Below, piece after piece: positions 10,401-22,579 of a stretch of DNA of 64,000 nucleotides (positions within the stretch are counted from its first letter, which is position 1; every line of letters starts with the position of its first letter). The position numbers were made by a program, and so were the translations under genes. Source of the DNA: Flaccisagitta enflata (lineage: Eukaryota > Chaetognatha > Sagittoidea > Aphragmophora); assembly GCA_965153355.1 (NCBI GenBank), contig OZ231128.1:51646001-51710000 (forward strand), written 5' to 3'. The notes beneath the pieces are model-generated. The model worked only from the letters and a program-made list of their open reading frames with translations. It was not told the origin of the DNA and made no database searches.

Positions 10401-11200
10401 CTGATATATAAAATTGTGCCAACAAATTGAACCAGGTACCCACTGATTGGTTCATTATTTGTATACCCAAACTAAAATCATCACCAAACAGCATATAAAC
10501 ACCCTAAGCAACTTCATTCATTTCTCAGATCGTCGCTGAGTAGCGCACATATCAGCGAGGCTGATATATAAAATTGTGCCAACAAATTGAACCAGGTACC
10601 TACTGATTGGTTCATTATTTGTATACCCAAACTAAAATCATCACCAAACAGCATATAAACACCCTAAGCAACTTCATTCATTTCTCAGATCGTCGCTGAG
10701 TAGCGCACATATCGGCGAGGCTGATATATAAAATTGTGCCAACAAATTGAACCAGGTACCTACTGATTGGTTCATTATTTGTATACCCAAACTAAAATCA
10801 TCACCAAACAGCATATAAACACCCTAAGCAACTTCATTCATTTCTCAGATCGTCGCTGAGTAGCGCACATATGGGCGAGGCTGATATATAAAATTGTGCC
10901 AACAAATTGAACCAGGTACCTACTGATTGGTTCATTATTTGTATACCCAAACTAAAATCATTACCAAACAGCATATAAACACCCTAAGCAACTTCATTCA
11001 TTTCTCAGATCGTCGCTGAGTAGCACACATATCGGCGAGGCTGATATATAAAATTGTGCCAACAAATTGAACCAGGTACCTACTGATTGGTTCATTATTT
11101 GTATACCCAAACTAAAATCATCACCAAACAGCATATAAACACCCTAAGCAACTTCATTCATTTCTCAGATCGTCGCTGAGTAGCGCACAGATCGGCGAGG
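10401..11200. repeat. 160-bp satellite, five head-to-tail units
   Basis: Units start at 10401, 10561, 10721, 10881 and 11041, each exactly 160 bp, with only a few substitutions (for example at the ATATCRGCGAGG junction). The block ends sharply at 11200. This points to very recent amplification or strong homogenisation. Confidence 0.95.
10443..10519 (+). promoter_or_regulatory. Promoter-like box set in each 160-bp unit (first unit shown)
   Basis: CTGATTGG at 10443-10450 (reverse CCAAT box), TATAAA at 10494-10499, then TTCATTC at 10513-10519, which resembles the PyCATTC cap motif of histone genes. Spacing fits a core promoter. The set repeats in all five units. No coding sequence follows inside a unit, so function is conjecture. 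Confidence 0.3.
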
Positions 11201-12082
11201 CGCGCAGACCCCAAATTTCCAGCCAACTGCTACGTTTCAGCCGTCACTACTATCTAGGAAAAAAGTTTAGCAGCACTTATGGTTGATAGAATGTTTTTCC
11301 TCCTCATATGCACTAAACTTATTTATCTGTTTGTCTTTGGTCATTTTTGTATCTATACTCACTAGAACAAGAAAAAAAAATCTTCAATCTAATTTAGGGA
11401 CTGCGAGTTGGGTGCCGGGAATTATAGCGCCTCCAAAATAGCAGCCTATAAAATAACAGGCAGGGAAAAAGCACGGCTGATTATAGCACGCCGAGATTAA
11501 AGCAGCTCTATTATAGCACACTGAAATTATAGCAGCTTTATTTTCACAAAAAAAACAAGTAAAGGCCATGCTTATGCTGAAGACAAGATATGTAAAGCTG
11601 ATATCATGCGAAGCTAAAGATATTACAGTAGTGCTGATAATGATGTTGATGATGAAAATGAAGATGTGCTACTTCTCTTTTCAAATCTGACTTCAAATTC
11701 ACGAGATTATCAAACTAGAGCTAACCAGTCTTTATCATTTTCTGGTAAAATTTGAGAGAATTTCAAAGATGGAAGGGTAGGAGTCCCATTTTTTAACCAT
11801 TTTTCAAAGTACTTGATCAACTTCAAACTAATGGCATTTCCAAACGGTTTGATTCACAAGGACGAGATTGGATTCCGATTGTAAATTTTTTGATGTAGGT
11901 TAAAATGCTCATGATTTTTTTTGGCTTATCTAAATGAGAACTTGAGATATCTCTCTTTAAAGGTGCTGCTAAACATATTTCCTAGATAGTGTTAATGAAA
12001 ACCTGACCGCTGTACCGGCTCCCACATAAATAGTTATAACTTAAGAATTTCCCGTTTACATATAACAGCTGTCGTGGACATC

Positions 12083-12085
<3 letters not shown>
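11201..12085. other. No gene seen; small ATTATAGCAGC-type repeats at 11420-11545
   Basis: AT-rich non-coding sequence. The 11420-11545 part carries several imperfect ~20-bp units around ATTATAGCA. No coding similarity recognised. Confidence 0.5.

Positions 12086-12154
<69 letters not shown>
12086..12154. repeat. (CT)n microsatellite
   Basis: About 34 CT units. Confidence 0.95.
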
Positions 12155-12155
<1 letters not shown>

Positions 12156-12311
12156 GTTAAAATGCAAAGACTTTCCTCGGTTCTCGCTTTTTCGCGCTTT
12201 GAATACAAAAAGACAGATTCTGCCGCGTTCAACGCAAACCGCATAAATCTAATTATCATCCGCAGCAAAGCAATTTTTGTAAGATACATACTCAAAATTT
12301 GCTTGCTTTAG

Positions 12312-12457
<146 letters not shown>

Positions 12458-12487
12458 TTTTTTTTTCTTTTTAACAACTCTAATTAT

Positions 12488-12930
12488 CTAACCTGAGGAT
12501 ATGCTGCTTCCTTTACTGTCTTCGTTGATGCATGGAAAGGTTTCCAACCGCTGATGCAGTTGTTGTTGCTGCTGAGTTTGTTGTTGTTGTTGCTGTTGCT
12601 GAGTTTGTTGTTGTTGTTGCTGAATTTGTTGTTGTTGTTGTTGTTGCTGAAATTGTTGTTGATGCTGCTCTTGTGCTTTCTGTTGTTGGTGTTGTTGCTG
12701 AAGACGAAAGAACTTCTTTTCTGAGGAGTCGAAAGTGTATTTGGCGGCCTCGGGTTGTTTTTCTTCTTCTTCTTCTTCTTCTTCTTCTTCTTCTTCTTTT
12801 CCTTTTTTGCCCGATTTTCTTCTTCGGTGGCCTCTCTTTTTCCTCCGTTCGGCGGACGAAAAATCGCCCACTCCTGGAAAAAAATGATGAATGTCAAGAT
12901 TATGAACAGGAGGAAGCAAACTGATGATGA

Positions 12931-13014
<84 letters not shown>

Positions 13015-13228
13015 CAGAGGAGGAAGGAGGCTGATAATGTCTAAAGAGCTTTTTTAGGGTACAACTATTTTCTTTGAAACAAATTCTACCACTTAGTTTT
13101 GATTTTTTAACTTTATATGGTCCGAAAAAATCACTATCAGGAAATTCTTTGATCAATTTGTAATCTTTGATTACTAACGAAACCCAATTTTTGTGTGTCA
13201 TAGTGCAGTTAAGCATGTGGTGAAACAT
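12488..13228 (-). CDS. Uncertain ORF with poly-His, poly-Glu and poly-Gln tracts
   Basis: 246-codon frame. The first 65 residues look protein-like (KNWVSLVIKDYKLIKEF, then a Cys-containing GRICFKENSCTLKK). Then come about 30 His from a GAT array, a basic patch (RRKKRGHRRRKSGKKGK), a poly-Glu run and a long Gln-rich tail. DNA encoding residues about 40-70 is repeated at 38965-39061, so this part is a dispersed repeat. It could be a homopolymer-rich exon or chance read-through of three microsatellites. Not recognised. Confidence 0.25.
12555..12710. repeat. Imperfect (TTG)n/(TGC) trinucleotide array
   Basis: Mostly TTG with TGC and GAG interruptions; encodes the Gln-rich tail on the minus strand. 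Confidence 0.9.
12764..12798. repeat. (TTC)n microsatellite
   Basis: About 12 TTC units. Confidence 0.95.
12921..13013. repeat. (GAT)n microsatellite
   Basis: About 30 GAT units. Confidence 0.95.
13015..13110. repeat. ~95-bp dispersed segment, second copy at 38965-39061
   Basis: Both copies run AGAGGAGGAAGGAGGCTGAT through ACCACTTAGTTTTGATTT with one or two differences. They diverge sharply on both sides. Confidence 0.9.
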
Positions 13229-13475
13229 TGATGAGTTATCCTTTGCTGCGTTTTGTTAAGAACACTAAAATGTTTCCTCAACCTCTTCTGTGACGATTGC
13301 CATTGCAATCTGGTTTTCTTGATTTTTGATATTACTAAAATAAATTTTAGCTATCTTCCTAGGCCGTAAGAATTGATTTGACAGCAGATTCTTCTTAGTT
13401 GGACATGAGTTTGTGTGAATCAAGAAAAAAATTAATTCTTACGGCATGTTTGGGGGGTTGCCGGCCCCCCCTGGA

Positions 13476-13519
13476 TGATGATGATAAAGATGATGAAATT
13501 GTGATGATGATGATGATGA

Positions 13520-13552
<33 letters not shown>

Positions 13553-13601
13553 AATGATGATGATGATGATGAAGATGATGAAATGATGATGATGATGATG
13601 A

Positions 13602-13652
<51 letters not shown>

Positions 13653-13725
13653 ATTGATGAAATAATGATGATGATGAATTGATGGTGATGATGATAGTGT
13701 TGATAATGATGTTGATGATGATGAA

Positions 13726-13811
<86 letters not shown>

Positions 13812-13827
13812 GATGATGAAATGATGA

Positions 13828-13878
<51 letters not shown>

Positions 13879-13951
13879 ATTGATGAAATAATGATGATGA
13901 TGAAATGATGGTGATGATGATAGTGTTGATAATGACGTTGATGATGATGAA

Positions 13952-14049
<98 letters not shown>

Positions 14050-14065
14050 CAATGACGATGATAAC

Positions 14066-14128
<63 letters not shown>

Positions 14129-14202
14129 AGTGTTGATAATGACAATGATGATGATGATGATGATGATGATTATGATGATGATGATGATGATGATGATATT
14201 AA
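13476..14202. repeat. GAT array with higher-order structure
   Basis: About 730 bp of GAT repeats broken by marker variants. The marker string GATAGTGTTGATAATGA recurs near 13693 and 13918 with the same neighbouring variants, so a ~225-bp block was duplicated inside the array. Confidence 0.9.
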
Positions 14203-14352
14203 TCATCTTCATGTTGCTGGGGTCGTTGTTAAGGTTGAGGTCACAAGTCGAGTTGCGAGTAGGAATCAGCGGAGAGCAAAAACGTGGCAAAGGATGAGAG
14301 TAAAGAGATTTACAGTAGCCATTTAAGAAAATCCATGTAGTCTAGAGAACAA

Positions 14353-14945
14353 CTATCTTGCTAATATGTATATCGACAAGCATTATGAGACATAACTACC
14401 AAAATAAATAGTGTAAACATAAGAAAATCGGTGATGTCTGGAAACTCCATCGAATTTCCGATCGAATGGCGCAAACTGCGTTGTTCTATGTTCATTTGTT
14501 AAGAAATGACAAGCAAAACAAAATTGCTACTTCAAGTAGAAAATGGCAAAAAAATTGCATTTTAGAATTTTGGAAATTGTGAAAGACACCAGGTGTGGAA
14601 GAGTGTTGCTCTGGCACATTGCGCCGTGAAAATGAAGCATTCACCATGGCGTCAAGTAGTTTCTAGGTTTTCCTGGAAACAGTCCAGAACCTGTAGATTT
14701 AAAAACGCGCCACGTTGAAGGCCGCGCTGAAAAGAATCGCTCTCAAGATGTGGCAGAACACCACACAATCCTACCTTTGATTGCTTTACAAAAGCATACC
14801 AAGGCGCATGGAAGCTGAAAATGATGCCAAGGAAGGTCAAACAAAGAAGAAGTCGAATTTTACAATGTTATATGCATTAATTGATAAAAAATCTAACTGT
14901 ATTGTATCTTATCGGTATACTTTTTAGCAAGATAGTAGCAGAATG
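14353..14945. mobile_element. MITE candidate with CTATCTTGCTAA termini
   Basis: Left end CTATCTTGCTAATATGTATA at 14353 is matched by the reverse complement ending at 14945 (TTTTTAGCAAGATAG). The same terminus is found on the palindromic element at 38476-38710. The interior shows no coding region. Confidence 0.5.
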
Positions 14946-15788
14946 TAACGGGTGTTCGAAAAAAAAAATTGCAGGTTATCTCTGATGAAAAAAATTGCTT
15001 TGTTAAGGACTTTAATAAAACAATGAAGTTTGCAAAAAAGATGAGATGAAAAGAACTTTGCAGGTGGTAGAACTGCTGGAAATTGAAAGTGACATGAGAC
15101 AAATGAAGAAAGATCATACAATAACATTTCTAATTTCTTTGTGATCTTTTGATTTTTGATTGATATACAAGACTGAGCAGCGATGGTATTTGTTTAAAAA
15201 CACTCCTCCAATTTACGTTATGTGTCTACGGCGGCTACTGAACAGGAAAATCACTCAAAACCGGGAAAGCGGGGAAACCAAGAGACCAGGAAAAGATGAT
15301 TAAAGGAGAGGAGAGGAACCCAAAAAGAAAAGATGGGGCTTTTACAAGAGAGAAGGGATGCTCCAAAAAAAGGACAGGATGGTGGGATACATGAGAGCGA
15401 ATAAGGATGATGGGTATGAAACAAGCCTAATAAGAACCTAATGGCATCGTGACAGAAATACAGGTTGGTATGGTATAACGCTTTTTGTACCCCCACCCCT
15501 TCCTACAGCCCAAACACAACATGCTAGTACGGTCACAGAAGTCATTTTCGCAAGACTTATTAATGGATGCGATGAGAATGTTGTCTATTTCTGTGTGATT
15601 TCATTCTATTGATCATTATTCGGAATAATTTTGGAAATGATGCGGGTATTTTTTGAAAACAGTTGCGCATTCATTGAAATTCCCCTCCCCCCTCCGTGCA
15701 AAATCATTTCACTATTATATTGGTTCTTTCTTTCATGTTAACTTTCTTTTTTTTGGTAGGGGGTAAGAGTACTGCAAGAATACAAGTA

Positions 15789-15795
<7 letters not shown>
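14946..15795. other. No gene seen
   Basis: AT-rich then moderately purine-rich non-coding sequence. No repeats longer than short runs were noticed. Confidence 0.4.
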
Positions 15796-15834
<39 letters not shown>

Positions 15835-15949
15835 TTTGTGTGTGACACGAAGGTGAGGCAGGAATCTTTGGGTCGTTATCCCAGCATTCATCTTCCTCGC
15901 TTCGCTTACTTCCACTCCAGTCCAAAACTCACGCACTCCATCAACCATG

Positions 15950-15982
<33 letters not shown>

Positions 15983-16044
15983 CTATCATCATCATCATCA
16001 TCATCTATCATAATCAATGTATCATAACCTCTTGCAAGGCCGTT

Positions 16045-16078
<34 letters not shown>
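15796..16078. repeat. Cluster of (AG)n, (ATC)n and (AG)n microsatellites
   Basis: AG at 15796-15832, ATC/CAT at 15951-16000 and AG at 16048-16078, separated by about 120 and 50 bp of ordinary sequence. Confidence 0.9.
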
Positions 16079-16079
<1 letters not shown>

Positions 16080-16148
16080 GGGCCCTGTTTCTAATGCGAT
16101 GTACCAACCAACGGACGGGCAGGCAGGCAAAGGAGCGTTGATGAGGCT

Positions 16149-16335
16149 AACAAGGCCGGATACACGGCTACCCCAGTTGCGTGCGGGACTGCGGGTGGAC
16201 AGGTACAGTGATTGAGGTCGCTAGGGTATCTGGGCAGGAGCAGTGAGCCTAAAAATACCAAAAAAGTAAAAAGGGGACCGACCGACTGACCGAGCGACAA
16301 CGCGGGGTGTACAGTCGCTTAGCATGCGACTAAAA
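16149..16335 (-). mobile_element. Hairpin-ended element, short subfamily
   Basis: Left end AACAAGGCCGGATACACGG, half-palindrome AGTTGCGTGC (16175-16184), a GGGCAGGAGCAGTGAGCC block, AAAAAAGTAAAA, a GACCGACCGACTGACC tract, GCGGGGTGTACAGTC, and hairpin AGTCGC...GCGACT (16314-16331) followed by AAAA. No tandem core. Confidence 0.85.
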
Positions 16336-17568
<1,233 letters not shown>

Positions 17569-17666
17569 GTCGGTTTCATTGCATGTTTTAAACTTCATAC
17601 CATTGTGAGCACCTTTCAATCAAAATGCGTTACTCAGTATGACGGGGTTTCTGATTCCTCTGTTCA

Positions 17667-17782
17667 AGCAAGAAAGAAAGAAAGAAAGAAAGAAAGCAAT
17701 CGAAAATGAATGAATGATTGAATGAATGAATGAATGAATGAATGAATGAATGAATGAATGAATGAATGAATGAATGAATGGA
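17667..17782. repeat. (AAAG)n then (TGAA)n microsatellites
   Basis: AAAG at 17667-17696; TGAA/GAAT at 17704-17780 with one interruption. Confidence 0.95.
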
Positions 17783-17849
17783 AAAATGGACGGAAAAAAG
17801 GCTAGGATTTGAGTCTGAGGGGAATCAAGAGGGAGGAGGACATATTTCC

Positions 17850-18040
17850 CTATAAAGTGGAATCCCGCTCTAACAGATTTCAAGAGACTAACAAATTTTA
17901 TTTATTATAGGCATAATTCTGTTGTGGCCAATATAAGAATAAAAAGAAAACTGGTTGAGAGGACAAGAATTGATATCAGTTTAAGGCGGAATTCCCTTAA
18001 AAGCGGGTCTGTTAGAGCGGGGTACAACTCTATAAGAAAG
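17850..18040. mobile_element. Pogo/Tigger-like MITE candidate
   Basis: Inverted ends: TGGAATCCCGCTCTAACAG near 17858 and the matching CTGTTAGAGCGGGGTACAAC near 18008. Ends of the CAGTGGAAYCCCGC kind are typical of the pogo group. A related single end lies at 58205-58236. Confidence 0.4.
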
Positions 18041-18189
18041 CATCAGACCTTTCGGAGTCGCTACCCAGAAGAAGGAAAGATAGGCAGTAAATTTCATCAA
18101 TTCTTCACGAGAAAAATGATCAAGAAACGGGTAGTAATGTTTAAAAGAAAGATAGGAAAGAAAGGAGGAAACAAGAAGCAAAAAAAAAA

Positions 18190-18340
18190 ACAAGGCCCGA
18201 TACATGGTAATGTTGTCCTGGACGGTTGGGCAGGAGCAGAAATGCAAAAACTGAACGACCGACTGACTGACCAAACGACCGACCGCGCGACCAACCTACC
18301 AACACGGCAAGGTGTAGAGTCGCGTGTCCGCGATTAAAAA
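18190..18340 (-). mobile_element. Hairpin-ended element, GGAC subfamily
   Basis: Left CAAGGCCCGATACATGG, GGGCAGGAGCAGAAA block, GACCGACTGACTGACC tract, GGCAAGGTGTAGAGTC, hairpin AGTCGCGTGTCCGCGATT (18318-18335), A-run. The half-palindrome at the left end is decayed. Confidence 0.75.
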
Positions 18341-18495
18341 CACAGACACAATGGCGAGTAAAAACAGGTTCAAAGAGTGGAAAAGCGGAAAAGAAAGTGA
18401 GCGAGAAAGAAGAAAAGAAACAAGAAGAAAGAAAAATGTCGCTAAATCGTGAAGTTTGGCGTTACCATGCCCCGAGCCATGGCACAACCTTCATT

Positions 18496-18614
18496 TTTAG
18501 GTGCGACAAAGCACCTCTATAGCTGGCTGTGTCCGTTGGTTGGTCGGTTGGTCGGTAACACATTTGTTCGATGATCCACACCGTCGCACCTATTGGCCTT
18601 CTTGGCCTTGTTTT
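18496..18614 (+). mobile_element. Hairpin-ended element, AGGTGCGAC subfamily (complete, ~120 bp)
   Basis: T-run, hairpin AGGTGCGACAAAGCACCT (18499-18516), CTATAGCTGGCTGTGTCC, GGTTGGTCGGTTGGTCGG, and at the far end GTCGCACCT (18583-18591) then TATTGGCC and GGCCTTGTTTT. The far-end motif is the exact reverse complement of the first 9 bases of the hairpin, although the sequence differs from the main family. Confidence 0.8.
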
Positions 18615-18794
18615 CGGGAGCCATTGTCTGGGCGAGTATTTAATTTGTATTTAATTTGTAATGGAACCAATATCTCTATTTTGCAAATTTTGTCTCTGCC
18701 ATACATTTATACAGAAACTTTATAGTCACCCTAACTATGGTTCTCTATCAATTTAAAAGCATCTAGGCAAAGGAGAAAGTTACAAAAGCGTTCG

Positions 18795-18912
18795 ATGGTC
18801 AGCGGTACCTGATGCCCTTATATAAGAATAGTCGCAAAAGCGTTACATGGTCAGCGGTACCCGATGCCCCTAAGTTAGTGTGTGTGGGAATTAGATTATG
18901 AGGGGGCAGCGG
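18795..18912 (+). repeat. GGTCAGCGGTACC module, duplicated
   Basis: ATGGTCAGCGGTACCTGATGCCC and ATGGTCAGCGGTACCCGATG occur 60 bp apart, followed by GGGGCAGCGGCCCC. The same module appears at 38138-38215 (plus), 33894-33965 (minus) and 55010-55085 (minus), each with a GCAGGGCAGCGGC partner. Confidence 0.75.
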
Positions 18913-19466
18913 CCCCGGAGGAGCCGATGGCCTATGATTCCACGTAGGACAATTTTCTCCGGTTTGAGAAGCTGGTTTAAAGGGCTGAGAGGCCTGATCT
19001 TGGGTCTGAAAGGTCTGATTTTGGGTCTGAGAGGCGTGGTTTGGGGTCTGAGAGGCTTGATTAGGGGTCTGAAAGGCCTGATTTGGGTCTGAGGGGTCTA
19101 ATTTGGGGTCTGAGAAGCCTGATTTGAGGTCTGAGGCCTGATTTTGGATCTGAAAGTTCTGATTTAGGGTCTGAGAGGCGTGGTTTGGGGTCTGAAAGGC
19201 TTGATTTGGGGTCTGAAAGGCCTGATTTGGGTCTGAGGGGTCTAATTTGGGTCTGGGAAGCCTGATTTGGGGTCTGAGGCCTGATTTGGGTCCGAGAGGC
19301 CAAAATTGGGGTCTGAAAAGCCTGATCTGGAGTCTGGGGGGGCCTGATTTAGGGTCTGAGAGGCCTTATTTGAGGCTTGGGGGAGGGGGGGACGTACGTA
19401 CGGAAAACGGAGAAAATTGCCCTATGTGGAATCATAGGTCATCGGCCCCTCCGGGGCCGCTGCCCA
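18900..19466. mobile_element. Foldback element with ~20-bp tandem core
   Basis: Ends are inverted repeats: GGCAGCGGCCCCGGAGGAG with CCTATGATTCCAC (18905-18943) on the left and GTGGAATCATAGG with CCTCCGGGGCCGCTGCC (19418-19465) on the right. The core (about 18975-19380) is a GGTCTGAGAGGCCTGATTTG minisatellite of roughly 18 imperfect units. Confidence 0.8.
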
Positions 19467-19487
19467 AAAAGAATATATAACTAAAAT

Positions 19488-19530
19488 GGAAGCGGAAGCG
19501 GAAGCGGAAGCGGTGGAAGCGGCATGAAAA
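19488..19530. repeat. (GGAAGC)n hexamer repeat
   Basis: Four to five GGAAGC units plus variants. Confidence 0.85.
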
Positions 19531-19611
19531 TTGACCGCTTCCACAACCCTACTGTGGATGTGTGACTGTGAGAGGGGCAGCGGTCCCGAAGAGCCGGATC
19601 ACCTATGCTTG

Positions 19612-19860
19612 GTAAGTTGGGAGGCTCTAGGCTTGGATTTCAGTCCCAATGCTAAGACTTTAGCCTCCAGGCTTAGAATCGAGCCTTGAGGCTAGGATTC
19701 AAGCGAAAATACTGGGATTTGAGGCTGGGGTGAGTTCTATGGCTGGAATTTGAACCTCAAGGCTGTGATTTGAGCCGCAATTTTGCCGTGAATTGGGCAT
19801 TAAAGCTTGGATTTACATTCAAGACTGGGATTTGGTCCTTGAGACTCATGATTGAGCTAC
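19612..19860. repeat. Degenerate ~27-bp minisatellite
   Basis: Units built on GGCTTGGATTT with GAG or CAG spacers; about nine imperfect copies. The upstream GGGGCAGCGGTCCCGAAGAGCC (19574-19595) is another decayed copy of the foldback terminus. Confidence 0.65.
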
Positions 19861-19994
19861 CCTTTGCCCTGTTTTGCTTGATTGGGAATTGGGGTGAGGG
19901 AGCAGGATAGCGGCAGAGAAAAAGAAATAAAGAAATATGAATGAAACAAGATAAGTTTACGCAGAGCTAGAACTAACAAGTTATCCACGTGCAG

Positions 19995-19997
<3 letters not shown>

Positions 19998-20075
<78 letters not shown>

Positions 20076-20119
20076 ACACACACACACACAAACACACACA
20101 AACACACACACACACACAC
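19998..20119. repeat. (CA)n microsatellite
   Basis: About 60 CA units with a few TA and AA interruptions. Confidence 0.95.
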
Positions 20120-20205
20120 GGACACATGGTCGGACCCATTGACGGACGCATAGACAGACGGGCAAATGGATGAACGGACAGACAAAACTCCTTGTGTTGT
20201 CGATG
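20120..20205 (-). mobile_element. Hairpin-ended element, decayed remnant
   Basis: GGACCCATTGACGGACGC, GGACAGACAAAACTCC and a worn palindrome region. Recognised only by the GGAC/GAC tract and order. Confidence 0.3.
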
Positions 20206-20424
20206 TCAAAAGAATGGAAGGAAGCGAGATTTTTTTTCATTTTTTATTTTTTCAAAAAACGTCAATAACTTTTGTTTGAGGTACAAATTCGTTTCAATTT
20301 TTTCGCTGTATTACTTGTAATAACATATATAACAACTAGAAAAAGCCAGATTTTAGTCCAAAAGATGTTGAATTTTGACCCCCAATGAATGGCAAGCGTT
20401 TTACAAGCTTGCTTGCTGTCCTAA

Positions 20425-21357
20425 GTGAAAGCGAATGTGGCTTGACAGCTTTGTGGCGAGTCTGAGTTGTGGCGTGACCGGTGTTCATGGCTGGACGGAT
20501 GTGGTGTGACCAGTTTGTGGCTTGACAGATGTGTGGCGTGTCTGAGTCGTGGCGTGACCAGTGTCTGTGGCTCGATGGATGTGTGGCGACTGGCGAGACT
20601 ATGCTATGTTGTGGCGTGACCAGTGTTTGTGGCTTGACATGTGAGTGGCGAGTCTGAGTTGTGGCCTAACCAGTGTTTGTGGCTTGATAGATGTTTGGTG
20701 TCACTGAGTTGTGTGTTTTTGGCTTGATGGAAGTGTGGCGTGACTGAGTTGTGGGATGACCAGTTTGAGGCTTGACAGATGTGTGGCGTGTCTGAGTTGT
20801 GGCATGACAAGTGTTTATGGCCCGATGGATGTGTGGCGAGACGATGTTGTGGCGTGACCGGTGTTTGTGGCTTGACATGTGTGTGGCGTGTCTGAGTTGT
20901 GGCCTAACCAGTGTTTGTGGCTTGATAGATGTTTGGTGTCACTGAGTTGTGTGTTTATGGCTTGATGGAAGTGTGGCGTGACTGAGTTGTGGCATCACCA
21001 TTTTGAGGCTTGACAAATGTGTGGCGTGTCTGAGTTGTGGTGTGACCGGTGTTTATGGCTCGATGGATGTGTGGCGAGACTATGTTGTGGCGTTACCAGT
21101 GTTTGTGGCTTGACATGTGTGTGGCGTGTCTGAGTTGTGGCCTAACCAGAGTTTGTGGCTTGACTGAGTTGTGGCATGACCAGTTTGAGGCTTGACAGAT
21201 GTGTGGCGCGTCTGAGTTGTGGTGTCACCGGTGTTTGTTGCTTTACGGATGTGTGGCGAGGCTGAGTTTTAACGTGACCGGTGTTTGTGGCTTGACATAT
21301 GTGTGGTGCGTCTGAGCTGTGGCGTGATAGATGTGTGGCTTGATCGATGTGTTGTGG

Positions 21358-21358
<1 letters not shown>
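20425..21358. repeat. Complex satellite built on GTGGCTTGACAGATGTGTGG units
   Basis: Units of about 45-50 bp alternate GTGGCTTGACA, TGTGTGGCG, TCTGAGTTGTGGC and TGACCAGTGTTT. A larger block of about 220 bp (for example 20640-20860 and 20875-21095) is repeated, so it has higher-order organisation. Confidence 0.85.

Positions 21359-21361
<3 letters not shown>

Positions 21362-21454
<93 letters not shown>
21362..21454. repeat. (GT)n microsatellite
   Basis: About 46 GT units. Confidence 0.97.
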
Positions 21455-21455
<1 letters not shown>

Positions 21456-21636
21456 CCATCCGTCCACGGCGATATTGTAACCCTGCGCTGCACTTAGTCT
21501 CCAAGGTACACCTTTTTACATTCGTTTGCTGCCGCGCCCTTCCTCGTCCTTGCCATAGAGCTCGCGATAAGCTCTTACAACGCATCTCTCCTTTGGGAAA
21601 TTGCTGCTTGATCATTTTCTCTTCATTCTTTTTCTT

Positions 21637-22095
<459 letters not shown>

Positions 22096-22245
22096 CCTGA
22101 GGCTTATCTCCTCCTGACTTTCAACCCGTTAAGGTTTTTCAACGCCATTGTCCCCATCTTAATCCTTCTTGGTCTAGTCTTTGTCTCTGCCTCCTTGTTG
22201 CCTTGACTTTCTGTCCCATTATAGCTGTGCTACTTTCATTACTCT

Positions 22246-22370
22246 TTTTAGTCGCGGACACGCGACTCTACACCTTGCCGTGTCGGTCGGTACGTAAGTA
22301 TCATTTTTAGATTTCGAGCGGCTTTCGCATTAACGCCCGCGACTGGATTGTTGTGTATCCGGCCTTGTTT
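22246..22370 (+). mobile_element. Hairpin-ended element, GGAC subfamily (~125 bp)
   Basis: T-run, perfect-stem hairpin AGTCGCGGACACGCGACT (22250-22267), CTACACCTTGCCGTGTC, GGTCGGTACG, far-end half GCCCGCGACT (22335-22344), then GTATCCGGCCTTGTTT. No tandem core. Confidence 0.85.
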
Positions 22371-22485
22371 CTATTCCCTATAATTCCTATAGTATCGTCC
22401 CTACAATTCCTCTGTGCGTCTTTATTATTCCGTCTGACGGACTGTCTGTTTGTCTGTCTATCTATCTGTCTCCCTGCATCTCTGT

Positions 22486-22488
<3 letters not shown>

Positions 22489-22576
<88 letters not shown>
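22489..22576. repeat. (CT)n microsatellite
   Basis: About 43 CT units. Confidence 0.97.

Positions 22577-22579
<3 letters not shown>

Noticed and set aside
18975-19380. Collagen-like or Gly-rich protein from the GGTCTGAGAGGCCTG array
   Set aside because: Frame is interrupted and lies within inverted termini of a foldback element.
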